40,705 nucleotides of DNA from an uncultured Comamonadaceae bacterium (GTDB taxonomy: Bacteria; Pseudomonadota; Gammaproteobacteria; Burkholderiales; Burkholderiaceae). The stretch spans positions 1 to 40,705 of the forward strand of contig CAMLSD010000039.1 in assembly GCA_946482595.1 (NCBI GenBank). Direction: 5' to 3'. Of this stretch, positions 1 to 6,889 are shown in pieces. How positions within the stretch are numbered: position 1 is the first letter of the stretch; each line of letters begins with the position of its first letter. The notes under the pieces were generated by a model. The model was not told the origin of the DNA. It searched no databases and saw nothing but the letters and a program-made list of their open reading frames with translations. The position numbers were made by a program, and so were the translations under genes.

Positions 1-611
1 CCCGGCGTGTACATCGGCCGGATGAAGTTGCCTTCCTTGCTCAGCACCTCGCGCGCGGCGCCGAAGTCGAGCATCACCGCCTTGTTGTCGTTGGTGATGA
101 AGATGTTGGCCGGCTTGATGTCCAGGTGCAGCATCTTGTGCTGGTGCACGATGCGCAGGCCGCGCAGGATCTCGTCGAACAGCGAGCGGATGGTGGACTC
201 GCGGAACACCTTGTCCCGCTTGAGTTCACGGGCCGTGACGATGAAGTCCTGCAGGGTGTCGCCCTGCAGGTAGTTCATCACCATGTAGACGGTTTCGTTC
301 TCGCGGAAGAAGTTCAGCACCGAGACCACGCTGGGGTGCGAGATCTGGGCGAGTGACCGGCCTTCTTCGAAGAAGCTCTTCAGGCCCAGGCGGTAGAGCG
401 GCTGCTTCTCGGGCTTGACGCGCGGCGCCAGCTCGCCCGGCGAACGCTCGGCCAGGGACGATGGCAGATATTCCTTCAGCGCAACGAGGCGTTTGTCCTG
501 GTCTTCGGCGAGATAGACCACGCCAAAGCCCCCGGCTGCCAGCTTCTTGACGATCTGATAACCACCGACCACGGTGCCAGGTGGCAACGGGGCAGGTTTG
601 GGCTTTGACAT
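1..611 (-). CDS. Serine/threonine protein kinase, N-terminal part (runs off window start)
   Basis: Eukaryotic-type (Hanks) Ser/Thr kinase. The visible 203 codons begin MSKPKPAP at the ATG at 611-609. A glycine-rich loop (AAGGFGVVY) is followed by the ATP-anchoring lysine in VALKEYLP. The catalytic loop reads HLDIKPANIF, with HLD replacing the usual HRD, and the metal-binding motif is LDFGAAR. The reading frame is still open at base 1, just inside the activation segment (MYTPG), so the C-terminal lobe and anything beyond lie outside the window. The gene is divergent from yicC, with only 28 bases between the two starts. In many Burkholderiales a kinase gene sits at this place beside yicC-gmk-rpoZ-spoT, so the context is ordinary. 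The HLD form is still compatible with activity because the aspartate is kept. The substrate is unknown. Confidence 0.9.
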   Translation of the reverse strand, partial: MSKPKPAPLPPGTVVGGYQIVKKLAAGGFGVVYLAEDQDKRLVALKEYLPSSLAERSPGELAPRVKPEKQPLYRLGLKSFFEEGRSLAQISHPSVVSVLNFFRENETVYMVMNYLQGDTLQDFIVTARELKRDKVFRESTIRSLFDEILRGLRIVHQHKMLHLDIKPANIFITNDNKAVMLDFGAAREVLSKEGNFIRPMYTP

Positions 612-639
612 AATCGGATTTTGCAACGCGATAGGTGTC

Positions 640-1596
640 ATGGCAGTTTACAGCATGACCGGCTACGCGAGCGCCAGCTCCGCGGCACCCGGCACCACAA
701 CTTCCCAGCGCACCGCAGATGGCAGTGCGGAATCTCACGCCGGCCGCCCCGAGCCGGTGTCGAGCTCCGCCGTCACCGTCGAGCTGCGTTCCGTCAACAG
801 CCGCTTCCTGGACCTGTCCTTCCGCATGCCGGACGACCTGCGGGCGATCGAGCCGGCGCTGCGCGAGCTGATCACCGCACAACTGCGGCGCGGCAAGGTC
901 GAGTTGCGCCTGAGCACCCAGCGCGAGGCCGACAGCTCGCTCCCCTCGCCCCAGCCCGATCAGCTCAGTCGGCTGGGCCGGCTGGAGTCCACGGTGCAGA
1001 ACTGGCTGCCCAAGGCCCAGCCGCTGACCGTGCATGAGGTGCTGCAGTGGTGCAAGGGCAGCGCACCGGCCGAACGCCTGGATGAAGCCGCCCTGGCCGC
1101 GACGCGCCAGTGCATCACCGGCCTGCTCGACGCCCGCGCACGTGAAGGCGAGCGCCTGGTCGGCATCCTGATGGAGCGCATCGGCAAGCTGCGCGAACTG
1201 GCCGCCCAGGCCCAACCCTGGATCCCGCAGGTGGTCGAGAAGCAGCAGCAACGCTTCCTCGAACGCTGGCAGCAGGCCCTGGAAGCCAGCGGCGCCGCGC
1301 AGAGCATCAGCGCCGACACCCTGCGCGAGCGCGCCCTGAACGAAGCCGCGGCCTATGCCTTGCGCATCGACGTCGCCGAGGAACTCACCCGGCTGGTCGC
1401 CCACCTCGACGAGATCTCCCGCCTGCTCAAGGCCGGCGGCGAGATCGGCAAACGGCTGGACTTCCTGATCCAGGAACTGCACCGCGAAGCCAACACCCTG
1501 GGCTCCAAGGCCTCGGCCCTGGAGCTGACCCAGATCTCGGTGGAAATGAAGGTGCTGATCGAGCAGATGCGCGAGCAGGTGCAGAATATCGAGTGA
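640..1596 (+). CDS. yicC: YicC family endoribonuclease-like protein
   Basis: YicC-family protein of 318 residues; family members act as RNases, with E. coli YicC linked to sRNA decay. The start is set at ATG 640 (MAVYSMTGYA), because SMTGYA is the family's N-terminal signature; an in-frame upstream ATG at 574 would overlap the divergent kinase gene. The body contains VELRSVNSRFLD, and the C-terminal DUF1732 part ends in VSVEMKVLIEQMREQVQNIE-type sequence. It is about 30 residues longer than E. coli YicC, owing to a Ser/Thr/Pro/Gly-rich insertion (about residues 11-43) between the first strand and VELRSVN. It is followed by gmk, which matches the common yicC-gmk-rpoZ-spoT order. No strong Shine-Dalgarno is seen. 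Family assignment is firm; the cellular target is not known from sequence. Confidence 0.93.
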   Translation: MAVYSMTGYASASSAAPGTTTSQRTADGSAESHAGRPEPVSSSAVTVELRSVNSRFLDLSFRMPDDLRAIEPALRELITAQLRRGKVELRLSTQREADSSLPSPQPDQLSRLGRLESTVQNWLPKAQPLTVHEVLQWCKGSAPAERLDEAALAATRQCITGLLDARAREGERLVGILMERIGKLRELAAQAQPWIPQVVEKQQQRFLERWQQALEASGAAQSISADTLRERALNEAAAYALRIDVAEELTRLVAHLDEISRLLKAGGEIGKRLDFLIQELHREANTLGSKASALELTQISVEMKVLIEQMREQVQNIE

Positions 1597-1713
1597 CCCG
1601 GCCTGCAGGCGGGCATCGGGGCCACCGGCGCCATGACCCGCACCGGCTTGCGCCGGCAGCAACCCGGGCCCCCACCCCCAGCCTCCCCGTCGACCCTTCC
1701 AGCCACACACTCC

Positions 1714-2334
1714 ATGGAATACCCAGGCAACCTGTTCGTCGTCGCCGCCCCCAGCGGGGCTGGCAAGTCCAGCCTGGTCAAGGCGCTGCTGGAACTCGAC
1801 TCGCACCTGGCCGTGTCGATCTCGCACACCACGCGGGCGCCGCGCGGGCAGGAGCAGGACGGGCGCGAGTACTGGTTCACCGACGAGCCCACCTTCCGCT
1901 CGATGATCGCGCGGGGTGAGTTTTTCGAATGGGCCGAGGTGCACGGCAACCTGTATGGCACCTCGCGGGCTGCGGTGGAAGCCAAGGTGGCCCAGGGCTC
2001 GGATGTCGTGCTGGAGATCGACTGGCAGGGGGCCTTGCAGATCAAGCAGCTCTTCCCGAACGCCATCCTGATCTTCATCCTGCCACCGAGCTGGGAGGAA
2101 CTCCTGCAGCGGCTGAACCGGCGCGGCGAGGACCGGCCCGAGGTGATCGCCAAGCGCATGGAAAACGCGCGCATCGAGGTGGCCCAGGCCCGGCACTTCG
2201 ACTTCGTTATAATCAATGCCCTGTTCGAGACGGCGCTTTTCGACCTGAAAGCGATCGTCCACGCGCAGCGGCTGAAGTACGCTGCCCAGCGTCGAAGCAA
2301 GAAGGCCGTCTTCGACGCCCTCAACCTGTCCTGA
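1714..2334 (+). CDS. gmk: Guanylate kinase
   Basis: Guanylate kinase (206 residues, usual size) phosphorylates GMP and dGMP to the diphosphates with ATP in the cytoplasm. The start ATG at 1714 gives [20 protein letters not shown], with the P-loop APSGAGKSS near residues 12-20 as in the family. The GMP-binding region is visible as [10 protein letters not shown] followed by GREYWF and [14 protein letters not shown]. The lid/arginine region includes [12 protein letters not shown]. An upstream in-frame ATG at 1633 would add a proline-rich stretch with no family match, so it was rejected. The gene lies 117 bases after yicC and 63 before rpoZ and feeds GDP to the same nucleotide pool that SpoT uses downstream. 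Confidence 0.97.
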   Translation: MEYPGNLFVVAAPSGAGKSSLVKALLELDSHLAVSISHTTRAPRGQEQDGREYWFTDEPTFRSMIARGEFFEWAEVHGNLYGTSRAAVEAKVAQGSDVVLEIDWQGALQIKQLFPNAILIFILPPSWEELLQRLNRRGEDRPEVIAKRMENARIEVAQARHFDFVIINALFETALFDLKAIVHAQRLKYAAQRRSKKAVFDALNLS

Positions 2335-2397
2335 TCTGTCCTGACACCCCGGATGCCTTGCCTGGCAATGCGTACGGGGGTCGCAACCGGAGTTCAC

Positions 2398-2601
2398 ATG
2401 GCCCGCATCACCGTTGAAGACTGCCTGCACAAGATCCCCAACCGCTTTCAGCTGGTGCTGGCTGCCACCTACCGCGCGCGCATGCTGAGCCAGGGCCACG
2501 CCGCTCGCATCGAGTCCAAGAACAAGCCCGGCGTGACCGCACTGCGCGAGATCGCCGCCGGTGAAGTCGGCATCGAGATGCTGCGCAAGGTACCGACCTG
2601 A
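2398..2601 (+). CDS. rpoZ: DNA-directed RNA polymerase subunit omega
   Basis: Omega subunit, 67 residues, which helps fold beta-prime and forms one of the ppGpp sites on RNA polymerase in many proteobacteria. The N-terminus [20 protein letters not shown] and the following [10 protein letters not shown] and [11 protein letters not shown] segments are the family core. The start is the ATG at 2398, preceded by a GGAG Shine-Dalgarno with suitable spacing; a longer in-frame start at 2353 was rejected. The gene sits between gmk and spoT, and an intrinsic terminator follows 38 bases after its stop, so transcription of spoT is probably separate. Confidence 0.97.
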   Translation: MARITVEDCLHKIPNRFQLVLAATYRARMLSQGHAARIESKNKPGVTALREIAAGEVGIEMLRKVPT

Positions 2602-2639
2602 CACGGCACCCGCCTTTCGCCGCCCTGCTGGCCTGAATC

Positions 2640-2671
2640 AACGCCCGAACCTTGTGTCGGGCGTTGTTGTT
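2640..2671 (+). terminator. Intrinsic terminator after rpoZ
   Basis: A perfect 9-bp inverted repeat, AACGCCCGA / TCGGGCGTT, with an 8-base loop is followed by GTTGTTT. It lies between the rpoZ stop (2601) and the spoT start (2717) and is the clearest classical terminator in the first half of the window. Confidence 0.8.
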
Positions 2672-2704
2672 TCCGGGCTCGGGGCGACAAGGCGCAATCC
2701 GCGC

Positions 2705-2710
2705 TAAATT
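2705..2710 (+). promoter_or_regulatory. Candidate -10 element of spoT (possibly leaderless)
   Basis: TAAATT lies six bases upstream of the spoT ATG at 2717, downstream of the rpoZ terminator. No Shine-Dalgarno is visible. Initiation at the normal distance from this hexamer would place +1 at or next to the ATG. No good -35 hexamer was found at 16-18 bp, so this is a weak call. Confidence 0.35.
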
Positions 2711-2716
2711 CGGTGC

Positions 2717-4981
2717 ATGGTTGCCCGTACCGCCACTGCCAGCAAGCCCCTGCCGCCCGCCGCGCCCGACCGAGTTGCCCAGGTCGGTGCGGCCGCGGCG
2801 TCCTTTGCCGCCCTGACGCACCGGCTCGACTATCTCGACGCGAACGACATCAAGCGCGTGCGAGAAGCGTACAAATACGCCGACGAGGCCCACCTGGGCC
2901 AGTTCCGGGCCAGTGGTGAGCCCTACATCACCCATCCCATCGCCGTGGCCGGCCTGTGTGCCGACTGGAAGCTCGACGCCCAGGCCATCATGGCGGCGCT
3001 GATGCACGACGTGATGGAGGACAGTGGCGCCACGAAGGTCGAGCTGATCGAGAAGTTCGGTGCCCAGACGGCTGAACTGGTCGACGGGCTGACCAAGCTG
3101 GACAAGCTGCAGTTCTCGACCCGCGAGGAATCGCAGGCCGAGTCCTTCCGCAAGATGCTGCTGGCGATGGCGCGCGACGTGCGCGTGGTGCTGATCAAGC
3201 TGGCCGACCGGCTGCACAACATGCGCACGATGGATGCGATGCCGGTCAACAAACGCGGGCGCATCGCACGCGAGACCCTCGACATCTACGCGCCCATCGC
3301 GCACCGGCTGGGCCTGAACCAGGCCTACCGGGAGTTCCAGGACCTGTGCTTCCAGCATCTGCTGCCGTGGCGCTTTGCCGCGCTCGACAAGGCGGTGCAG
3401 CGCGCGCGCGGGCATCGGCGCGACCTCGTCAACCGCATCCAGGCCGACGTCGAGAAGGCCTTCGGCGATGCGGGCATGAACGTGCAGATCTACGGGCGCG
3501 AGAAGACGCTCTATTCCATCTACCGCAAGATGCGCGAGAAGCACCTGAGCTTTGCGCAGGTGAGCGACATCTTCGGCTTCCGGGTGGTGGTGAACACCCT
3601 GCCCGACTGCTACCTGGCGCTCGGTGTGCTGCACCAGCTCTACAAGCCGCTGCCCGGGCGCTTCAAGGACTACATCGCGATCCCCAAGGCCAATGGCTAC
3701 CAGTCGCTGCACACCACGCTGGTGAGCCCGCTGGGCACCTCGGTGGAGTTCCAGGTGCGCACCGAGCCGATGCACATGGTGGCCGAAAAAGGCATTGCCG
3801 CACACTGGATGTACAAGGCCAGCGAGCTCGCTGGCGTGACCGAGGCGCAGCGCCTGAGCACGGTCTCGCTGCAGTCGCTGATCGACATCCAGGACGAGAC
3901 ACGCGACGCGGCCGAGTTCCTGGAGCATGTGAAGGTCGACCTCTTCCCGGATGCGGTCTACGTGTTCACGCCCAAGTCCAAGATCCTGGCGTTGCCGCGC
4001 GGGGCCACACCGGTGGACTTTGCCTATGCGATCCACTCCGACGTTGGCGACCACACGGTGGCGGCCAAGGTCAATGGCGAGCAGGTGGCGCTGCGCACCG
4101 AGCTGCGCAGTGGCGACGTGGTCGAGATCACCACGGCGCCCGTCTCGCGGCCGAATCCGGCCTGGCTCAACTTCGTGCGCACCGGCCGGGCCCGCTCGAA
4201 GATCCGGCACTACCTCAAGAACATGAAGCAGGAGGAGTCGCTCGAACTGGGCGAAAAGCTCCTGAACCAGGCGATGCGCGCCGAAGGCCTGCAACTGCCG
4301 GTGGGTGACGAAGCCAACGGGCCGGACGCCCCGATCTGGCAGGCCCTGATCCGCTGGAGCGGCAACCGCACGCGCCGCGAGTTGCTGGTGGACATCGGCC
4401 TGGGCAAGAAGATCGCTATCATCGTGGCCAAGCGGCTGGCCAAGATGATGGCCGAGGCCGGTACACGGCCCGATGCGCTGACGCTGTCGATGAGCCGTTA
4501 CCTCACCGACGACTCCGCCCCCTCGCAGGCCATCGTGACGATCGACGGCAGCGAAGGCGTGACGGTACAGATGGCCACCTGCTGCCGCCCCATCCCGGGC
4601 GACTCCATCGTGGGCTACCTGGGCCGCGGCGAGGGCCTGGTGGTGCACACCTCGGAATGCCTGGTGGGCAAGCGCCTGTTCCAGCGCGACAGCGAACGCT
4701 GGATTGCCGTCGAATGGGCCGAGGAACCGCAACGCATGTTCGACACCGCCGTCACGGTGCTGGTGCTCAACAGCAAGGGCGTGCTGGCCAAGGTGGCGCA
4801 GGCCGTCAGCGAGGCCGAGGCGGACATCTCGCACATCGACATGGGCCATGACCCGGGCCAGTCGACCACCGAACTGAAACTCTTGCTGGCCGTGCGCGAC
4901 CGGGTGCACCTGGCCGACGTGCTGCGCACGCTCAAACGCTCGCCGACCGTGCTGAAGGTGGCCCGCGTCAAGCCCCAGTAG
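2717..4981 (+). CDS. spoT: Bifunctional (p)ppGpp synthetase/hydrolase (SpoT/Rel type)
   Basis: Long RSH protein (754 residues) that makes and degrades the alarmone (p)ppGpp in the cytoplasm. The hydrolase HD domain is intact: HDVMED is at residues 97-102, followed by LADRLHNMRTMD, so hydrolase activity is expected. The synthetase region begins near residue 258 with GREKTLYSIYRKM and continues DIFGFRVVVN. A TGS domain follows (VYVFTPKSKI, LPRGATPVDFAYAIH), then a conserved Cys-containing region (TCCRPIPGD), and a C-terminal ACT domain (about residues 675-754). The gene directly follows rpoZ, the usual proteobacterial order, and faces greB, whose product also binds the RNA polymerase secondary channel. 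Length and domain order are normal for the family. Confidence 0.95.
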   Translation: MVARTATASKPLPPAAPDRVAQVGAAAASFAALTHRLDYLDANDIKRVREAYKYADEAHLGQFRASGEPYITHPIAVAGLCADWKLDAQAIMAALMHDVMEDSGATKVELIEKFGAQTAELVDGLTKLDKLQFSTREESQAESFRKMLLAMARDVRVVLIKLADRLHNMRTMDAMPVNKRGRIARETLDIYAPIAHRLGLNQAYREFQDLCFQHLLPWRFAALDKAVQRARGHRRDLVNRIQADVEKAFGDAGMNVQIYGREKTLYSIYRKMREKHLSFAQVSDIFGFRVVVNTLPDCYLALGVLHQLYKPLPGRFKDYIAIPKANGYQSLHTTLVSPLGTSVEFQVRTEPMHMVAEKGIAAHWMYKASELAGVTEAQRLSTVSLQSLIDIQDETRDAAEFLEHVKVDLFPDAVYVFTPKSKILALPRGATPVDFAYAIHSDVGDHTVAAKVNGEQVALRTELRSGDVVEITTAPVSRPNPAWLNFVRTGRARSKIRHYLKNMKQEESLELGEKLLNQAMRAEGLQLPVGDEANGPDAPIWQALIRWSGNRTRRELLVDIGLGKKIAIIVAKRLAKMMAEAGTRPDALTLSMSRYLTDDSAPSQAIVTIDGSEGVTVQMATCCRPIPGDSIVGYLGRGEGLVVHTSECLVGKRLFQRDSERWIAVEWAEEPQRMFDTAVTVLVLNSKGVLAKVAQAVSEAEADISHIDMGHDPGQSTTELKLLLAVRDRVHLADVLRTLKRSPTVLKVARVKPQ

Positions 4982-4997
4982 GCCAGGTGGCCCTGGC

Positions 4998-5012
4998 CCG
5001 CCGGGCCGGCGG
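4998..5012. terminator. GC hairpin between convergent spoT and greB
   Basis: CCGCCG-GGC-CGGCGG, a 6-bp perfect stem with a 3-base loop, sits inside the 39-base gap between the two facing stop codons. There is no U-tract on either side. It may be a bidirectional transcription end or 3'-end stabiliser; termination is inferred from position only. Confidence 0.4.
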
Positions 5013-5020
5013 CTGCGCCC

Positions 5021-5581
5021 TCAGGGCTTCGGGTACTGCACCGCCAGGATCTCGAGGCGCTCCAGGCCACCCGGCGTCATCAGCTGCACCTCGTCGCCCT
5101 CGCGCGACTTCAGCAAGGCGCGCGCGATCGGCGACACCCAGCTCACCTCACCTTGCAGCGGATCGACCTCGTCGATGCCCTTGATCGTGATGGTGCGCTC
5201 CTCGCCTCGGGCATTCGCATAGGTGACGGTCGCCCCGAAAAAGACCTGATCGTTGCCGTGGTGAACACTGGGGTCGGCCACCTCGGCGATGTCCAGCCGC
5301 TTGGTCAGGAAGCGGATGCGGCGGTCGATCTCGCGCAGGCGCTTCTTGCCGTAGAGGTAGTCGCCGTTCTCGGATCGGTCACCGTTCTTGGCCGCCCACG
5401 ACACCACCTCGACCACCTTGGGCCGCTCGTCGTCCATCAGGTGCATCAGTTCGTCGCGCAGGCGGCGATAGCCCTGCGGGGTGAGATAGTTCTTGCTGCC
5501 CTGCGGCAGCGCGGGCAGGGCGAGGTCGTCGTCCTCGTCGGTGCCGGCGGCGTCAGACTCACGCGTGAATGCTTTGCTCAA
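5021..5581 (-). CDS. greB: Transcription elongation factor GreB
   Basis: GreB (186 residues) rescues backtracked RNA polymerase by stimulating transcript cleavage through the secondary channel. The start chosen is TTG at 5581-5579, read as M-SKAFTRESD, which is the family N-terminus; GAAGGA lies 5-6 bases upstream and decides the start. The longer open frame upstream (28 more codons) has no family similarity. The N-terminal coiled coil contains YRRLRDELMHLMDDERPKV and the acidic-tip motif region GDRSENGDYLYGKKRLREID, which is diagnostic for GreB. The C-terminal FKBP-like domain has VFFGATVTYAN and GEVSWVSPIARALL. An acidic insertion (DEDDD) follows the first ten residues, making it about 25 residues longer than E. 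coli GreB. Confidence 0.93.
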   Translation of the reverse strand: MSKAFTRESDAAGTDEDDDLALPALPQGSKNYLTPQGYRRLRDELMHLMDDERPKVVEVVSWAAKNGDRSENGDYLYGKKRLREIDRRIRFLTKRLDIAEVADPSVHHGNDQVFFGATVTYANARGEERTITIKGIDEVDPLQGEVSWVSPIARALLKSREGDEVQLMTPGGLERLEILAVQYPKP

Positions 5582-5704
5582 TGCCTGTCCTTCGCAGGGG
5601 GTGTACCGGGGCCCCTGCTGTTTGTGTGACCAAAAATTATGCGCTCTGGCAGGCCTGTCGGGCACAGGTCACAATAGCCCCAACCTCCTGCCCCCGCTGC
5701 AGCC

Positions 5705-6889
5705 ATGCTGATCGATTTCTTCTTCACCCTGCGCTCCGCCAAGCTGCCGGTATCCATCAAGGAATATCTGGTGCTGCTGGAGGCCATCAAGTCCGGCGTG
5801 ATCGACGACGAGGGCGGCCCCACGGTGGACCGCTTCTACTACCTCGCTCGCACCGCCCTGGTCAAGGACGAGGCCCAGTTCGACAAGTTCGACCGGGCGT
5901 TTGCGGCCTACTTCAAGGGCGTTGAACTGCTGACCGACTTCACGAAGGACATTCCGCTCGAATGGCTGCAAAAGCGCCTGGAACTCGAGCTGAGCCCCGA
6001 GGAGAAGGCCCGCATCGAAAAGCTCGGCTGGGACGAGCTGATGAAACGCCTGAAAGACCTGTTCGAGCAGCAGAAGGAACGCCATGAAGGCGGCAACCGG
6101 TTCATCGGGACCGGCGGCACCTCACCGTTCGGCGCCTACGGCTACAACCCGCAGGGCATCCGCGTCGGGCAGGAGAAGGGCCGCAACAAGAGCGCGATCA
6201 AGGTCTGGGACCAGCGCCAGTACAAGGACTACGACGACTCGCTCGAGCTGGGCACGCGCAACATCAAGGTCGCGTTGCGCCGCCTGCGACGGTTTGCCCG
6301 CGAGGGCTCGGCCGAAGAGCTCGACCTGGACGACACCATCCGCTCCACCGCCGCCAATGCCGGCTGGCTGGACATCAAGATGGTGCCCGAGCGCCACAAC
6401 AACGTGAAGGTGCTGCTGCTGATGGACGTGGGCGGCACGATGGACGAACACATCCACCGTGTCGAAGAGTTGTTCAGCGCCGCGAAGGCGGAGTTCAAGC
6501 ACCTCGAGTTCTACTACTTCCACAACTGCGTCTATGACTTCATGTGGAAGAACAACCGTCGGCGCTACAGCGAGAAGTTCCCGACCTGGGACATCCTGCG
6601 CAAGTACAACAAGGACTACAAGCTGATCTTCGTGGGCGACGCGACGATGAGCCCCTACGAGATCCTGCAGCCCGGCGGCAGCGTCGAATACAACAACGAG
6701 GAGCCGGGCGCCGAATGGCTGCAGCGGCTCACGCACGCCTTCCCCAAGTACGCATGGATCAACCCCGAACCGCAGGGTGTGTGGGGCTATCGGCAGTCGA
6801 TCTCCATCATCCAGCAGATCGTGAACCAGCGCATGTTTCCGCTCACGCTTGCCGGGCTGGAAGGAGCGATGCGCCTGCTGACCAAATGA
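5705..6889 (+). CDS. VWA domain (CoxE-like) protein
   Basis: Protein of 394 residues of the uncharacterised CoxE-like VWA family often linked to MoxR-type AAA ATPases. It starts MLIDFFFTLRSAKLPVSIKEY and ends in a C-terminal von Willebrand factor A fold. The metal-site (MIDAS) motif is LLMDVGGTMDEH, that is D-x-G-x-T instead of the classical D-x-S-x-S. The central part has a Lys/Glu-rich helical stretch and a Gly-rich loop (GTGGTSPFGAYGYNPQG). No signal peptide or membrane segment is seen, so it is probably cytoplasmic. No MoxR ATPase gene is adjacent; greB is upstream and divergent. Its stop codon overlaps the tamA start (ATGA), implying co-translation with tamA. Family assignment is good; the function is unknown. 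Confidence 0.85.
   Translation: MLIDFFFTLRSAKLPVSIKEYLVLLEAIKSGVIDDEGGPTVDRFYYLARTALVKDEAQFDKFDRAFAAYFKGVELLTDFTKDIPLEWLQKRLELELSPEEKARIEKLGWDELMKRLKDLFEQQKERHEGGNRFIGTGGTSPFGAYGYNPQGIRVGQEKGRNKSAIKVWDQRQYKDYDDSLELGTRNIKVALRRLRRFAREGSAEELDLDDTIRSTAANAGWLDIKMVPERHNNVKVLLLMDVGGTMDEHIHRVEELFSAAKAEFKHLEFYYFHNCVYDFMWKNNRRRYSEKFPTWDILRKYNKDYKLIFVGDATMSPYEILQPGGSVEYNNEEPGAEWLQRLTHAFPKYAWINPEPQGVWGYRQSISIIQQIVNQRMFPLTLAGLEGAMRLLTK

Noticed and set aside
605..640. TTGACA at 605-610 as a -35 element for yicC
   Set aside because: No acceptable -10 hexamer occurs at 16-18 bp, and predicted initiation would leave almost no leader.
226..4909. Two very long minus-strand open frames across yicC-gmk-rpoZ-spoT
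   Set aside because: They are shadows: low-complexity translations without motifs, lying over four well-recognised plus-strand genes.
6544..6885. Upstream extension of tamA inside the VWA gene
   Set aside because: The added residues are in a shadow frame of the VWA gene and precede a clear signal peptide at the 6886 start.
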